NCBI GenBank assembly: GCA_018651745.1 | Contig: JABIDL010000026.1 | Location: 31,243 to 95,242 of the forward strand | Length of the DNA stretch: 64,000 nt | DNA from: Candidatus Neomarinimicrobiota bacterium | GTDB taxonomy: Bacteria > Fidelibacterota > Marinisomatia > Marinisomatales > TCS55 | Direction: 5' to 3' | Part shown: positions 45,762 to 53,717 of the stretch, in pieces | How positions within the stretch are numbered: position 1 is the stretch's first letter | Layout of the letters: the number at the start of each line of letters is the position of its first letter | The notes under the pieces: model-generated | Told to the model about the DNA's origin: nothing | Seen by the model: only the letters and a program-made list of their open reading frames with translations | Database searches by the model: none | Translations under genes and position numbers: made by a program

Positions 45762-46177
45762 TCTATCTCCACAAAAGCCCGAATTTTATCCAAAGTTTTA
45801 GAGCCAATCCCTTTTACTTTTGATAAATCATCTATGATTTTAAAAGATCCATAATCATCCCGATATCGTATGATGCGTTCTGCAGTAACGGGGCCGATTT
45901 TTGGCAACTTCATCAATTCAGACTTCCCTGCCGAATTGATATTTACAGATAGTTGAGTATTCCCTGCAACCGGTTTCATTTGAGTATTTGAAGATTCTGA
46001 TGCTGCGACATAACCTTGTTTTGAAGCTACTTTAAATTCTTCCAATTCAACAATCAACTCTTGAGAAATTGTTTCTTCATTGTAATCTCGAAAAGAACTG
46101 ACGGCTAAACCAATTACAAATAATCCCAATAAGAATTGAATAACACTTTTTTCTTGATCAGTAAAAATGGTATTCAT
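45758..46177 (-). CDS. comEA: ComEA-like helix-hairpin-helix DNA-binding protein
   Basis: 139 residues: a membrane anchor at about 14-30 (LLGLFVIGLAVSS), a flexible linker, then a tandem helix-hairpin-helix domain (VNINSAGKSELMKLPKIGPV, TAERIIRYRDDYGSFKIIDD, LSKVKGIGSKTLDKIRAFVE). This matches ComEA, which binds incoming DNA in the periplasm during transformation. The start overlaps the dnaJ stop by one base (TAATG), an unusual link of a competence gene to the chaperone operon. Confidence 0.85.
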   Translation of the reverse strand: MNTIFTDQEKSVIQFLLGLFVIGLAVSSFRDYNEETISQELIVELEEFKVASKQGYVAASESSNTQMKPVAGNTQLSVNINSAGKSELMKLPKIGPVTAERIIRYRDDYGSFKIIDDLSKVKGIGSKTLDKIRAFVEIE

Positions 46178-47295
46178 TATTTGACTTTCCTAAAAGTTGG
46201 ATTTGTTTGACCGTTTAATTTATCCAATTCCTCAAATATAGATTTCTGTGATTTATTAATTGAAATTGGTGTATCAATCTGAATGCGCACCAATTGGTTC
46301 CCTCTGCGAGGTCCATGGACCGCCGGAAAACCCTTACCTTTCATCCGTAAAGCTTGTCCAGATTGGATTCCAGCCGGAATTTTCAAATTTGCCTCACCTT
46401 CAATGGTTGGTACTTTCATAGTCATGCCAAGTGCAGCCTGCGAAAACGATAAATGCGCTTCCAACAAAACGTCCTCACCATCTCGAACCAAATAAGGATC
46501 TTCATCTTCTTCAAAATAAAGAATAAGATCTCCCGGATGAATTCCTTGGCCACCCTTATTACCTTCTCCGGACAAAGTCATATAATTCCCAGATGCAACC
46601 CCTGGTGGAACTTTTATTTTAATATCGACTGCTTTTTTTCCAACAGCCTCGCCACGACAAGAATTACAGGGATGCTCTATCATTTGTCCGGTTCCTCGGC
46701 AAACTGGACATTCCCGTACTACGACTGATTGCCCAAACAAGGATTGAGTTGCCTGTCGAACTTGTCCTGCACCACCACATTGCCTACAAGACGATGGACC
46801 GGTTCCAACTTTTGAACCAGAACCAGAGCATGTTTCACAAGGTTCTTTACGTTTAAGTTTGATTGTTTTTTCAACACCATTTAATATCTCAAGAAAATCA
46901 AGGGTAATAGTTGCACGTAAATCCGAAGCTTTTCTCATTCGCCTAGATTGCGAACGACCACCGCCAAAAATACTTTCGAATGGATTAAAATCTCCAAAAA
47001 TATCTCCGAATTGGCTAAAGATATCATCCATAGACATGTGAGTCCCTGAAAAACCTCTGCCTTGCGCACCGCCCATCCCAACGCCGGCATGCCCAAATTG
47101 GTCGTATTGGGATCGTTTTTGAGGATCACTTAAAATTGCATAAGCTTCAGCTGCTTCTTTAAAATTCTTTTCCGCTTCCTTATCATCAGGATTTTTATCC
47201 GGGTGAAATTTCATAGCAATTTTTCGGTAGGCTTTTTTAATTTCAGTCGCAGAGGCAGATTTGCTCACCCCAATAATGTCATACAGATCTTTCAT
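46177..47295 (-). CDS. dnaJ: Chaperone DnaJ
   Basis: Type I Hsp40 that stimulates the DnaK ATPase. 372 residues: a J domain with HPD (KFHPDKNPDDKEAEK), a Gly/Phe region (GMGGAQGRGFSG), and a zinc domain of four cysteine pairs (CETCSGSG, CRQCGGAG, CPVCRGTG, CNSCRGEA). The fourth pair has lost the last glycine of the consensus. Two beta-sandwich C-terminal domains follow (IKVPPGVASGNYMTLSGEGN, LKIPAGIQSGQALRMKGKG). ATGA overlap with grpE. dnaK is not in the window. Confidence 0.95.
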   Translation of the reverse strand: MKDLYDIIGVSKSASATEIKKAYRKIAMKFHPDKNPDDKEAEKNFKEAAEAYAILSDPQKRSQYDQFGHAGVGMGGAQGRGFSGTHMSMDDIFSQFGDIFGDFNPFESIFGGGRSQSRRMRKASDLRATITLDFLEILNGVEKTIKLKRKEPCETCSGSGSKVGTGPSSCRQCGGAGQVRQATQSLFGQSVVVRECPVCRGTGQMIEHPCNSCRGEAVGKKAVDIKIKVPPGVASGNYMTLSGEGNKGGQGIHPGDLILYFEEDEDPYLVRDGEDVLLEAHLSFSQAALGMTMKVPTIEGEANLKIPAGIQSGQALRMKGKGFPAVHGPRRGNQLVRIQIDTPISINKSQKSIFEELDKLNGQTNPTFRKVK

Positions 47296-47834
47296 TCTAC
47301 CTTATTTACAATAACTTTAGCATGACGTAAAATTTTATCTTTGTAGCGATAGCCCTTTTCAAAGACTTCAAGAATTTCATTTTCTTTTTTACCTTTTTCA
47401 TTACGGACCAACATTGCTTCATGTAGCTCTAAATCCAATGTTTCACCAGGTTCCGTAAACGATTGTACATCTAACGCTTCAAATCTTTTATGGATCTTTT
47501 TCATAATCATGTCAATTCCTTCACGAATTGTGTCGGATGATCCATTAGAATCGCTATCAATTGCATCCTGCATGCGTTCTAAATCATCCATCACAGAAAT
47601 AAATTCCGTTATCACATTAGAACCTTCATAGATCAGTAATTGGCCCAATTCCCGATCTTTTCGCTTTCGGTAATTATCAAATTCTGCTTTTAATCTTAGG
47701 TGCTTATCTTCCATTCCGGCCATTTGTGTAGTCAACTCTAGAATTAAATCATCACTTTGGATTTTAGCTGGTTTTTTTTGTTTTTTATCCTTTGATTTTT
47801 TGGACTTATGAATTGATGGTTTTTTAACAGACAT
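47292..47834 (-). CDS. grpE: Nucleotide exchange factor GrpE
   Basis: Releases ADP from DnaK. 180 residues from ATG 47834 (MSVKKPSIHKSKK); a TTG 18 bases upstream is less likely. A basic start and long coiled coil (MEDKHLRLKAEFDNYRKRKD) lead to the beta-wing with FEALDVQSFTEPGETLDLEL, HEAML and VFEKGYRYKDKILRHAKVIV. It overlaps hrcA by 11 bases and dnaJ by 4 bases. Confidence 0.94.
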   Translation of the reverse strand: MSVKKPSIHKSKKSKDKKQKKPAKIQSDDLILELTTQMAGMEDKHLRLKAEFDNYRKRKDRELGQLLIYEGSNVITEFISVMDDLERMQDAIDSDSNGSSDTIREGIDMIMKKIHKRFEALDVQSFTEPGETLDLELHEAMLVRNEKGKKENEILEVFEKGYRYKDKILRHAKVIVNKVE

Positions 47835-48852
47835 TTTGGATTCCGGATGCAAATTGATTAAGGATTTCTTTTAATTCTGAATACCGCATACGCTTTGGGC
47901 CAAGGATTGCCAATCTTCCGCTGAGGTGGTTTCCATTAAATGGAGTGGAAATCAGAGAACAATTTTTCAATCGTTCATTTTCATTTTCGCCGCCAATAAT
48001 AGCTTTCCACTCTTCCATATCCATAAGATTAATATCATTTGCTAAAGAATCCGACTCCAATGCCGGGAGAATTTCTTGTAACAATTGGGCATCTTGAAAT
48101 TCGGGCTGATGCAATAATTCACTGTAGGAGGATGTGAAGACAACAGCATCATTCTGAGTTGCAAATACGCTGGTGGATTTATCCAGTAAAATTTGAATAA
48201 TTTCATGATCAAAAACATCTGAATCTCTTAGCCGAGATTTTATACTATCAACAATGGTTTTAAGATTTAACCCAACCAATCGATTTCGGAGAGCTTCGTT
48301 CACGTAATTGAGATCACGATCTCCGATATCCACTTTCAGGTTTAATACGATGGATCGTACAAGACCAGTTTTCATTGCAAGCACAACCATGACTCGGTCA
48401 GACCCAATTTGTACAAGTTCAATATCTGATAATGTACTTTTTTCATATCCCTTTAAAACAACAACGCCAAATAACTTGCTAATTTTAGCAAGCATGACAG
48501 CCGTTCCACGCATTAATTCTTCCATATTAGTTGCAATGGTTTCAACGTCGCGAATAAATTCGTTTTTTCCTAAAGATGTGTGAGGATGTGGTTCCATTAA
48601 ATCATCAACATACAAACGGTATCCCAAATCTGTAGGAATTCTTCCAGCGGATACATATGGGTGCGTAAGAAAACCTTTTTCTTCAAGAGAAGATAAGGTT
48701 GATCTAATCGTGGCCGAGCTAAAACTATAATGATGTTGTTCTTTAAGAAACGACGATCCAATTGGCGAATTAGATCGGATAAAATCCTCAATAGTTGCTT
48801 TTAGAATTACATCTTCCCTATCGAGTAAAATGTCTGTTTTATGATCTATCAT
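47824..48852 (-). CDS. hrcA: Heat-inducible transcription repressor HrcA
   Basis: Represses heat-shock operons by binding CIRCE elements. 342 residues: an N-terminal winged helix (SPIGSSFLKEQHHYSFSSAT, IRSTLSSLEEKGFLTHPYVS, AGRIPTDLGYRLYVDDL), then the GAF-like and insertion domains (ELVQIGSDRVMVVLAMKTGL). A typical hrcA-grpE-dnaJ order. Only 57 bases separate it from ftsX and I see no CIRCE there. Confidence 0.94.
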   Translation of the reverse strand: MIDHKTDILLDREDVILKATIEDFIRSNSPIGSSFLKEQHHYSFSSATIRSTLSSLEEKGFLTHPYVSAGRIPTDLGYRLYVDDLMEPHPHTSLGKNEFIRDVETIATNMEELMRGTAVMLAKISKLFGVVVLKGYEKSTLSDIELVQIGSDRVMVVLAMKTGLVRSIVLNLKVDIGDRDLNYVNEALRNRLVGLNLKTIVDSIKSRLRDSDVFDHEIIQILLDKSTSVFATQNDAVVFTSSYSELLHQPEFQDAQLLQEILPALESDSLANDINLMDMEEWKAIIGGENENERLKNCSLISTPFNGNHLSGRLAILGPKRMRYSELKEILNQFASGIQNVC

Positions 48853-48909
48853 ATCTTGGGAAATTAGACCGATGGTCTATCTTGGAGCAAGCTGGAAATC
48901 GGACGAAAA

Positions 48910-49779
48910 CTACTTTAAAAACCGGGCGATAGCTCGCTGGCTACCAATAAGGCTGATAAATATTCCGATTCCGCTTAACGACAACGCAATAACTATACCA
49001 TTCAATTCAAAAGAAATACCGTACATAACGCTCAAATTCGCATTCACAAACATCACTGAAACCATCAGTGTTATTATCGCCAATACTGCTCCAATCAATC
49101 CGTGTAACATAGCTTCTACCAAAAAAGGGACCTGAATAAATAAGGATGTTGCGCCAATGAGTTCAAGTGCACGGATCAATTCTTTTTTTGAATAAATGGT
49201 GAGCCGAATAGTATTTGAAATGATGATTATAGAAATGATTAGTACGATTCCGGACAAATAGGTTATCGCTTTCAGAAATTTCTGATAATAACTTTCAATT
49301 CGCTTTATTAATCGTCCCTGATAATGGACATCGCTGACGCCTTTGATAGATTTTATTCTCTGAATAATGGGATCAACAGTTAATAATCGATTTTTTTGTT
49401 TAACAACATTCACAACACAGCTTGCCGGGAAAGGATTGTAGCCTAGCAATTCCATCACATCTTCTTCAAACTGCGATTTAAAAATTGTCATTGCATCTTC
49501 TTTTGTTATTAACGTTGTTGATCGAACGCCGGGAATTGTCCTAATATTTTTTACAATATTTTCTGCTTCACCATTTGTGAGGGTTTCGTTAAAAAATACT
49601 TCAATTTTATATTTTCCTCGAAAATAATTAATAAGTTTATCAGTATTGTCGTTCATTACAAGCAATATACCAATCAACAAAAGAGTGAAAAAAACAGAAA
49701 ATACGGCACCTAAAGCCGTAAGTTTATGTCTCCATAAATTCCGAGAACCTTCTATCAATAAGAAAAGCATTTGATCCAT
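48910..49779 (-). CDS. ftsX: FtsX-like permease subunit
   Basis: Membrane partner of FtsE in the divisome complex that activates peptidoglycan hydrolases. 289 residues, with the FtsX layout: one N-terminal membrane segment (LTALGAVFSVFFTLLLIGIL), an extracytoplasmic domain (VFFNETLTNGEAENIVKNIR), then three C-terminal segments. The permease motif includes IRLTIYSKKELIRALELIGAT. One-base overlap with ftsE (TGATG). Confidence 0.92.
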   Translation of the reverse strand: MDQMLFLLIEGSRNLWRHKLTALGAVFSVFFTLLLIGILLVMNDNTDKLINYFRGKYKIEVFFNETLTNGEAENIVKNIRTIPGVRSTTLITKEDAMTIFKSQFEEDVMELLGYNPFPASCVVNVVKQKNRLLTVDPIIQRIKSIKGVSDVHYQGRLIKRIESYYQKFLKAITYLSGIVLIISIIIISNTIRLTIYSKKELIRALELIGATSLFIQVPFLVEAMLHGLIGAVLAIITLMVSVMFVNANLSVMYGISFELNGIVIALSLSGIGIFISLIGSQRAIARFLK

Positions 49780-50432
49780 CAGTTTCTCCTAAGTTCTCCA
49801 TCCTGCATTTCTATGATTCGATGCCCACGCCCTTTGATAAGACCATAATTATGAGATGCCATCAGCACAGAAGTTCCTTCATTGTTGATTTCTTCTAACA
49901 ATTTCACAAGTTCATAAGCAACAACGGGATCTACGTTACCAGTTGGTTCGTCTGCCAAAATTAATTCAGGTTCTTTTACCATGGCTCGTGCAATACTGGC
50001 CCTTTGCTGCTCTCCGCCAGACAATTCGTGAGGAAAATGTTTTTCTCGACCGGCTAATCCAACATCATCTAGGGATTCCATCACGCGATCATAAATATCC
50101 GCCTTGTCATCGCCAATGACGTGAAGTGCTAAGGCGATATTGTCAAATAAATTTCTGTCATCAAGCAATTGATAATCCTGGAAAACCATTCCAATCCTCC
50201 TGCGGAAATACGGAATTTTGCTCTTTTTAATTTTTTGGGATTTATGTCCTAATACTTCTATCTGACCCGAATCCGGTATAAGGTCCATATAAATCATGCG
50301 AAGTAAGGTAGTTTTTCCTGAACCGGTTGGTCCGATGAGGAATGCGAATTCTCCCTCGTCCAAATTAAAATTGATATTGGAAAGCTCAAATCCCCTATCA
50401 AATGAGAAAGATATATTTTTTAACCGAATCAT
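49779..50432 (-). CDS. ftsE: Cell-division ATP-binding protein FtsE
   Basis: ABC ATPase pairing with FtsX. 217 residues: Walker A GPTGSGKTT, FQDYQLLDDR Q-loop, signature LSGGEQQR, Walker B LILADEPTGNVD, and the H-loop around MASHNYGLI, where the usual histidine follows MAS. The short, single-domain length and the coupled ftsX downstream settle the assignment. Confidence 0.94.
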   Translation of the reverse strand: MIRLKNISFSFDRGFELSNINFNLDEGEFAFLIGPTGSGKTTLLRMIYMDLIPDSGQIEVLGHKSQKIKKSKIPYFRRRIGMVFQDYQLLDDRNLFDNIALALHVIGDDKADIYDRVMESLDDVGLAGREKHFPHELSGGEQQRASIARAMVKEPELILADEPTGNVDPVVAYELVKLLEEINNEGTSVLMASHNYGLIKGRGHRIIEMQDGELRRN

Positions 50433-50486
50433 AGTAGTAAATCTAATCCTTGAAGATGGGGATTCACAATCCCGGTCTTTGGTACA

Positions 50487-51425
50487 CTAAAACAGAAAAT
50501 AAATGAATCCGACATATCCAGACAGTAACAAAAAAGAATTAAATTTTGATATAGGCTGAGAAATAATTCCAAGAGGAATGAGAACCAAACCAAATGCAAC
50601 CATGATCGGTATTTCAAAAGAAAGAATACTGGTTGAAGAAGTTAATGGCTTTATGATCGCCGATATTCCAATTACGGACAAGATATTGAATAAGTTCGAT
50701 CCTACTATATTCCCGATGGATATTGCATGTTCTTTCTTTAAAGCTGCCACGATTGATGTAGCCAACTCCGGCAGCGATGTTCCGAGAGCAACAATGCTCA
50801 TACCAATCGCAACTTCTGAAATACCGATTGCATGGGCTAGCGTTACAGCAGAATCCACAAACACTTTTGCGCCTATCGATAAAACAGCCATGCCGATAAA
50901 AAGCGTCACAAATGATTTCAGGACAGCATCAAGTTTATCTTGATCTACTTCCGATACAATAGGATGCGGACTTTTAATATTAAGCCAAATATATCCAACG
51001 AGTCCTGAAAATAATATGGCACCTTCAATGCGAGTAATTGTCCCATCCCATATGAATCCAATAAAAAGGGCGCACGATGCTAAATATATCAAAATATCCC
51101 GTTTAATTGTAATATAACGGTACGATATTGGAAATATCAACGCCACAACCCCCAACACAAGTCCAACGTTTGCCACATTTGAGCCAACAACATTTCCGAT
51201 TGCAATTGATGGGGAATCTTTCAATGCAGCCAATACGCTTACGATTAATTCCGGTAAAGATGTTCCAAATGCAACAATAGTTAAACCAATCGCCAATCTC
51301 GAAATTCCCATTTTATGGGCTAAATTGCTTCCACCGCGTACAATCCAGTCTGCGCCATAATAAAGGCAAACTGCACCTAATATTAACCCAAAAATTGATA
51401 TCGCGTTTCCGGAAATTATATCCAT
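50487..51425 (-). CDS. Calcium/sodium antiporter (CaCA family, YrbG-like)
   Basis: Inner-membrane exchanger with 10 or so membrane segments and two inverted alpha-repeats. Repeat 1 is GTSLPELIVSVLAALKDSP then SIAIGNVVGSNVANVG. Repeat 2 is GTSLPELATSIVAALKKEH then AISIGNIVGSNLFNIL. Both carry the ion-binding glutamate and the GNxxGSN motif. 312 residues, normal length. The start overlaps the nadD stop by one base (TAATG). Confidence 0.92.
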   Translation of the reverse strand: MDIISGNAISIFGLILGAVCLYYGADWIVRGGSNLAHKMGISRLAIGLTIVAFGTSLPELIVSVLAALKDSPSIAIGNVVGSNVANVGLVLGVVALIFPISYRYITIKRDILIYLASCALFIGFIWDGTITRIEGAILFSGLVGYIWLNIKSPHPIVSEVDQDKLDAVLKSFVTLFIGMAVLSIGAKVFVDSAVTLAHAIGISEVAIGMSIVALGTSLPELATSIVAALKKEHAISIGNIVGSNLFNILSVIGISAIIKPLTSSTSILSFEIPIMVAFGLVLIPLGIISQPISKFNSFLLLSGYVGFIYFLF

Positions 51426-52009
51426 TAGAGATACAAGTTTTTCTCATTAATGTATTCCCAAACAGGCTGAGTAACCATATAGCGGATGGTTTTATTGGTT
51501 TGCCATCGTTCACGAATTGTGGTTGCTGAAATTTCGATTCTAGGAAGATTTGCAAATTGAATTTTACTTAGAATCCACGACGGAATATCACTTGGACGAA
51601 AGCCGGGACGAACTGCTACAATTACTTGACATTCTTTTAAAATATTTTCTGGTTCTCTCCAAGTATGGAATGATTTAAGTGAATCGCTGCCCAATAGAAA
51701 AAATAACTCATCCGATGCAGCACCATTCTCATTTTTCAGATGTTTAATTGTATCAATCGAATAGGACATTCCGCCGCGTTTGACTTCTATATCAGATATT
51801 TCGAACTGTGGATTATTTTGAATCGCCAATTTCAGCATATTTACGCGATGATCAATAGCAGTAATCTTATTCGTATCTTTGTGAGGAGGATTGAGAGCTG
51901 GAATAAATAATAGTTTATCAAAATTTTCAGATTCAAAAATAGTTTGCGCTACGAGCAAATGCCCTATATGCGGAGGATCAAATGTTCCACCGAATAAACA
52001 AATTTTCAT
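51425..52009 (-). CDS. nadD: Nicotinate-nucleotide adenylyltransferase
   Basis: Adenylates nicotinate mononucleotide in NAD synthesis. 194 residues: GGTFDPPHIGHLLVAQTIFE (nucleotidyltransferase HxGH motif), PALNPPHKD, ELFFLLGSDSLKSFHTWREP, and the C-terminal ISATTIRERW. Overlaps bamD by four bases upstream and the antiporter by one base downstream. Confidence 0.94.
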   Translation of the reverse strand: MKICLFGGTFDPPHIGHLLVAQTIFESENFDKLLFIPALNPPHKDTNKITAIDHRVNMLKLAIQNNPQFEISDIEVKRGGMSYSIDTIKHLKNENGAASDELFFLLGSDSLKSFHTWREPENILKECQVIVAVRPGFRPSDIPSWILSKIQFANLPRIEISATTIRERWQTNKTIRYMVTQPVWEYINEKNLYL

Positions 52010-52779
52010 CTACTTTTTTCCTCATTTGCAGGATCTGTTTTCTCAATCAATCCTAATGCTTCCTCACTTAATTCCAACGTTTGAAGCATTATTTCCACTT
52101 TAGAGAAATAATCGGAAGCCTTTTTATATTCTTTTCCGAGTGAATGACATTTAATAATTCCTACATGGGCAAGACCGATATATTCTGTTTCAAAATACTT
52201 TTCTACAATTTCTTCAAACGAATAAATTGCAGACGAAAACTCATCAAGTTTGATGTAAAGAACACCCGTTTCATAGAGTTTTTTTGCTAATTTATTTCTC
52301 AATGTTTGGATGAGTGATGTAGCTTCTTCTTTATGTTTCGTTGCCGGAAAATCATCTAAAAATTCTTGTAATTTGTCCAATGCTTTATCAGTATAGGTTT
52401 GATCCTTGTAATAGGGTAGAGATTCTTGAACGTAAGATTCGCAAATGCGATATCGCGATTTTTGCATGAACGGTGTAAAAGGCATTTTCCTTATGAGCTG
52501 ATCATAATCTGCGATTGCTTGAACATATTCCTCATTTAAAAAGTAAGATTCCGCCAGATAAAACTGCGCATCATCCCCTAATTCAGTATGGGACCCGCTT
52601 ATGACAACATACGTGAATTCTTCCTGAGCACGAAGATATCTTTCTTTTCCGAGATAATACATCCCTTTGTCAAAACGCGTTTTGACCTCTTCTTCGAGTT
52701 TGATTTTACCCTTTCCCGCGCTGCAAGCATTCACGAGCATAGCCAGAGTCGTAAGGATGATAATTATAAATTTATTCAT
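52006..52779 (-). CDS. bamD: Outer-membrane assembly lipoprotein BamD
   Basis: TPR lipoprotein of the BAM complex that inserts outer-membrane beta-barrels. 257 residues: a signal peptide ending in the lipobox LVNAC (Cys about 19), then five TPR-type repeats (GMYYLGKERYLRAQEEFTYV, FYLAESYFLNEEYVQAIADY, YETGVLYIKLDEFSSAIYSF). It has the length and repeat spacing of BamD. The start lies 52 bases after the DUF5683 gene. Confidence 0.87.
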   Translation of the reverse strand: MNKFIIIILTTLAMLVNACSAGKGKIKLEEEVKTRFDKGMYYLGKERYLRAQEEFTYVVISGSHTELGDDAQFYLAESYFLNEEYVQAIADYDQLIRKMPFTPFMQKSRYRICESYVQESLPYYKDQTYTDKALDKLQEFLDDFPATKHKEEATSLIQTLRNKLAKKLYETGVLYIKLDEFSSAIYSFEEIVEKYFETEYIGLAHVGIIKCHSLGKEYKKASDYFSKVEIMLQTLELSEEALGLIEKTDPANEEKSR

Positions 52780-52831
52780 AGCGTTATAGTTATTTATACT
52801 TTCAGTTACGTGATTTATTCAATGTGTTAAT

Positions 52832-53716
52832 TTACCACTTAAAGGATACATAAATTCCACCAATTCCTGCAGGCGATTTTCGATTGTACAACAAACCGAT
52901 ATCTGATTGAATTTCATCATTATCCGATTCCTCTTTTTTCCCGGCTGAACTAGACCACACAGCTTCTAATCCACTAATAACATGGTTGAACATCAAAGCG
53001 CTTATTGCATATTTTGAGTAATCAAGAAGTGTGTTGCTATCAAACCGGAGATCTCTGTAATAGTTTTTCTTTGGCGTGAGCTTGATGTATTCCGTGCTAT
53101 CGCCCACACTTTTTGCTTCTTCAAACCAAATTTGATTCCCATCTTCGTCATAGCAATCATCCCACCCACCGACAAATTGATCGTATTTCCCGATATTTTC
53201 ATAAAAGTTTCGATCACGAATATATTGAATGTCTGATCCATAAAGTCCCCATAAAGAATCTAAAAATGCTGATGAAAAATATCCATCATCTGTTTTTAGA
53301 GTAATTTTATGTGTACCGGCAAACATGGTTGAATAGGTATCGGGAAAAATAAGTCTCGTATTTGTGTACCAATCTGATAAAGTCCAATTCTCGTCAGCGT
53401 AGGCTTCATATTCAAGCCTGATATCTTCCGCCCGGGATTTCCAATTCCACCACATCGCTATTCCTGTAACTTCTACCCCGGCAAAGAGAGCTGATTTCCA
53501 CCACGGTGATTTATTATACACTTGCCCTGCGCCCGGAAGAATCAACGAATAAAGCATTGGTCTGGCTGGATAATGAATCGGTTGAATGGATGTATTTTCT
53601 TTTTCTTCTACAATTTCGACAGAATCAGGATTCAAACGATAACTGTAATTATCAAAATATAACCCTTCCGGTTGACAGAGAGAAACAAAGAGAAAAATAG
53701 ACATAATGTATTTCAT
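52832..53716 (-). CDS. DUF5683-like exported protein
   Basis: 294 residues from ATG 53716, which begins one base after the upstream stop codon. A signal peptide MKYIMSIFLFVSLC is followed by the conserved membrane-associated hairpin YSLILPGAGQVYNKSPWWKS with ALFAGVEVTGIAMWW, and a later hydrophobic stretch around YAISALMFNHVISGLEA. The LPGxGQxYN motif places it in the DUF5683 family common in Bacteroidetes relatives. Function unknown. An in-frame extension to 53803 overlaps the previous gene and is rejected. Confidence 0.75.
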   Translation of the reverse strand: MKYIMSIFLFVSLCQPEGLYFDNYSYRLNPDSVEIVEEKENTSIQPIHYPARPMLYSLILPGAGQVYNKSPWWKSALFAGVEVTGIAMWWNWKSRAEDIRLEYEAYADENWTLSDWYTNTRLIFPDTYSTMFAGTHKITLKTDDGYFSSAFLDSLWGLYGSDIQYIRDRNFYENIGKYDQFVGGWDDCYDEDGNQIWFEEAKSVGDSTEYIKLTPKKNYYRDLRFDSNTLLDYSKYAISALMFNHVISGLEAVWSSSAGKKEESDNDEIQSDIGLLYNRKSPAGIGGIYVSFKW

Positions 53717-53717
53717 A

